NCBI GenBank assembly: GCA_021810725.1
Contig: JAJZIE010000142.1
Location: 1-6,621, forward strand
Origin: Bacillota bacterium
GTDB lineage: Bacteria > Bacillota > Sulfobacillia > JAJZYS01 > JAJYTV01
Direction: 5' to 3'
Length of the DNA stretch: 6,621 nt
The position numbers were made by a program, and so were the translations under genes. The notes beneath the pieces were generated by a model. The model worked only from the letters and a program-made list of their open reading frames with translations. It was not told where the DNA came from and did no database searches. The number at the start of each line of letters is the position of its first letter. The first letter of the stretch is position 1. Below, one piece after another: positions 5,257 through 6,621 of this stretch.

Positions 5257-6621
5257 TCATCTGAGAATCTCATCAGAGTGCGCGGCGCGCCATGACAGCA
5301 TTTCGGCCTCGAGCCGCCGCACCGCTGCGACTTCCGCCTCGCGCCGGGCCTCGGACCAGCCCAGCAGACGCCCCATCTCGTCGGCGTCGGCCTTGAGATG
5401 CTGCAGGGCGAAGTCGCCGCCGAACAGCAGGCGGTCGGTGCGGCGGCGGTAGACGTCCACCAGGTGCATAGCGAACTCCTCGGCCACGGCGAAGCGCAGG
5501 ATGGCGCGATCGAGGCTGAAGCGGAGGGTGCCTGGGCCGACGCCAAGCTGCAGCACGGTGGCCGCCTCGTCGCCATAGGGGCCGAGGCGCTCCCGCAGAT
5601 CCGCCATGCGGACGCCCGCGCGGCGCGCGGCCTGGCGCCAGACGTCTTCGGACATCGCCTCGCCCTGCGCCCCCGGCAGCGGCGACCTGCTCGCCGCCGC
5701 GGAGCCGGCGCTCTGCGTCCCCGGGTAGATGCGATCCACGATGCGCTCGGCCATCGCGCGGAAGGCGGTGAGCTTGCCGCCGACCACGACGTGCATGCCG
5801 TCGCGCACCTCGACAAGGCGGTCCTCGCGCGACACCCGGCTCGCGCTGCGGCTGCGGCCGGGCCGCGCCAACGGACGGACGCCGCGCCAGGCGCCGATCA
5901 CGTCGTGCTGACCGAGACGTGCCTCCGGGAAGGTGCGGTCGGCGGCCGCAAGGATGTACTCCGCCTCCGCGGCGGGCACGGTCGAGCCGTCCAGCTCCTC
6001 CGTGAGGATGTCGGTCGTGCCGATGTAGGACTCCGTACCGTACGGCACCGCGAACATCATGCGGCCGTCCGGTCCTCGCATGACCCAAGCGGCGTCCAGG
6101 GGCAGGCGACCGCTGCGCAGGGCCAGATGCGTTCCCGCGCTGCGCCGGACGAGCGGCGCGCGACCATCCTCGAGCAGCCCGAGCACCTCGTCCGTCCATG
6201 GCCCCGCGGCGAGCAGCAGCCGCCTGGCGCGCACGACGAACGTCTCACCGCTCTCCTCGTCGCGGCAGGTCAGGTGGTGGAGATCGCCCTCCCGCGCGAA
6301 GGCGCGCGCCGGAGCGTAGTTCAGCAGCACGGCGCCCCGGGCGGACGCGTCGCGCAGCACGCTCAGGGTGAGTCTCGCGTCGTCGGTGCGCGCGTCGAGG
6401 TAGCGGGCGCCGCCCTTCAGGCCATCGCGGCGCAGGAGCGGCATGGCCTCGAGGAGATCGTGCGCCCCAAGGCGCAGATCGATGTCCTCCCGGGAGGCTC
6501 CGCTCAGGCGGCCGTAGAGGGCGACACCGCTGCGCACGAGCCACAGGGGGTCGGGATCGCCGCGGTAGATCGGAAAGTAGAAGGGGAGGCCCTGAACGAG
6601 GTGCGGCGCCATGACGTGGCG
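5257..6621 (-). CDS. glpD: Aerobic glycerol-3-phosphate dehydrogenase (N-terminus outside window)
   Basis: GlpD is an FAD enzyme on the inner face of the membrane that oxidises glycerol-3-phosphate to dihydroxyacetone phosphate and passes electrons to quinone. The window holds 454 residues. The frame stays open to the edge and reads RHVMAPHLV, matching the interior of GlpD, so the Met at 6612 is not the start; the N-terminal GxGxxG FAD-binding fold lies outside. Seen in order from the edge: LDARTDDARL (about 75-84), AAGPWTD (about 138-144), FAVPYGTESYIGTTD ending near 204, WRGVRPL with Arg249 (E. coli Arg317 region), and VVGGKLTAFR with Lys283 (E. coli Lys354 region). A linker then leads to the helical C-terminal domain with VYRRRTDRLLF. 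Full length would be roughly 530 residues, within the family range. It converges on murB. No glpF, glpK or glpR is visible, though they could lie upstream beyond the window. Confidence 0.95.
   Translation of the reverse strand, partial: RHVMAPHLVQGLPFYFPIYRGDPDPLWLVRSGVALYGRLSGASREDIDLRLGAHDLLEAMPLLRRDGLKGGARYLDARTDDARLTLSVLRDASARGAVLLNYAPARAFAREGDLHHLTCRDEESGETFVVRARRLLLAAGPWTDEVLGLLEDGRAPLVRRSAGTHLALRSGRLPLDAAWVMRGPDGRMMFAVPYGTESYIGTTDILTEELDGSTVPAAEAEYILAAADRTFPEARLGQHDVIGAWRGVRPLARPGRSRSASRVSREDRLVEVRDGMHVVVGGKLTAFRAMAERIVDRIYPGTQSAGSAAASRSPLPGAQGEAMSEDVWRQAARRAGVRMADLRERLGPYGDEAATVLQLGVGPGTLRFSLDRAILRFAVAEEFAMHLVDVYRRRTDRLLFGGDFALQHLKADADEMGRLLGWSEARREAEVAAVRRLEAEMLSWRAAHSDEILR

Overview
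This 6.6 kb window of very GC-rich DNA reads as an ordinary chromosomal housekeeping region of a Gram-negative bacterium. The evidence is an E. coli-like SucB, a type I (E. coli-like) MurB, and coding sequence that prefers G/C in third codon positions almost throughout. Proteobacteria or a related high-GC phylum is my best guess; the sequence alone does not fix the taxon. No mobile element, CRISPR array, rRNA or tRNA was seen.

Layout. On the plus strand: the 3' part of sucB, the E2 subunit of 2-oxoglutarate dehydrogenase (1-1082, cut by the window edge); a perfect 15-bp stem-loop (1096-1129); an MFS transporter whose N-terminus is problematic (1219-2355); a class V PLP enzyme of the cysteine desulfurase-like type (2457-3854); and murB (3894-4982), followed by a GC-rich hairpin (5001-5029). 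On the minus strand, converging on murB: the C-terminal part of glpD, aerobic glycerol-3-phosphate dehydrogenase (5257-6621, N-terminus outside the window), and, 76 bases after its stop codon, a very small single-span membrane ORF of about 38 residues (5064-5180).

How the genes fit together. sucB belongs to the TCA cycle, glpD to glycerol-3-phosphate oxidation into the respiratory chain, and murB to peptidoglycan precursor synthesis. The PLP enzyme and murB are 39 bp apart with no terminator between them and are probably co-transcribed; the link looks positional, since no shared pathway is evident. The MFS protein has sequence features of the FucP/FHS branch, but its substrate cannot be read from sequence.

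I see no convincing novel multi-gene system. The items most worth a second look are the unannotated small membrane ORF downstream of glpD, the missing start codon of the MFS gene (transmembrane helix 1 continues upstream of the first usable start), the Cys-Phe-Cys motif in the PLP enzyme, and a run of seven A/T-ending codons just before that enzyme's PLP-lysine motif.
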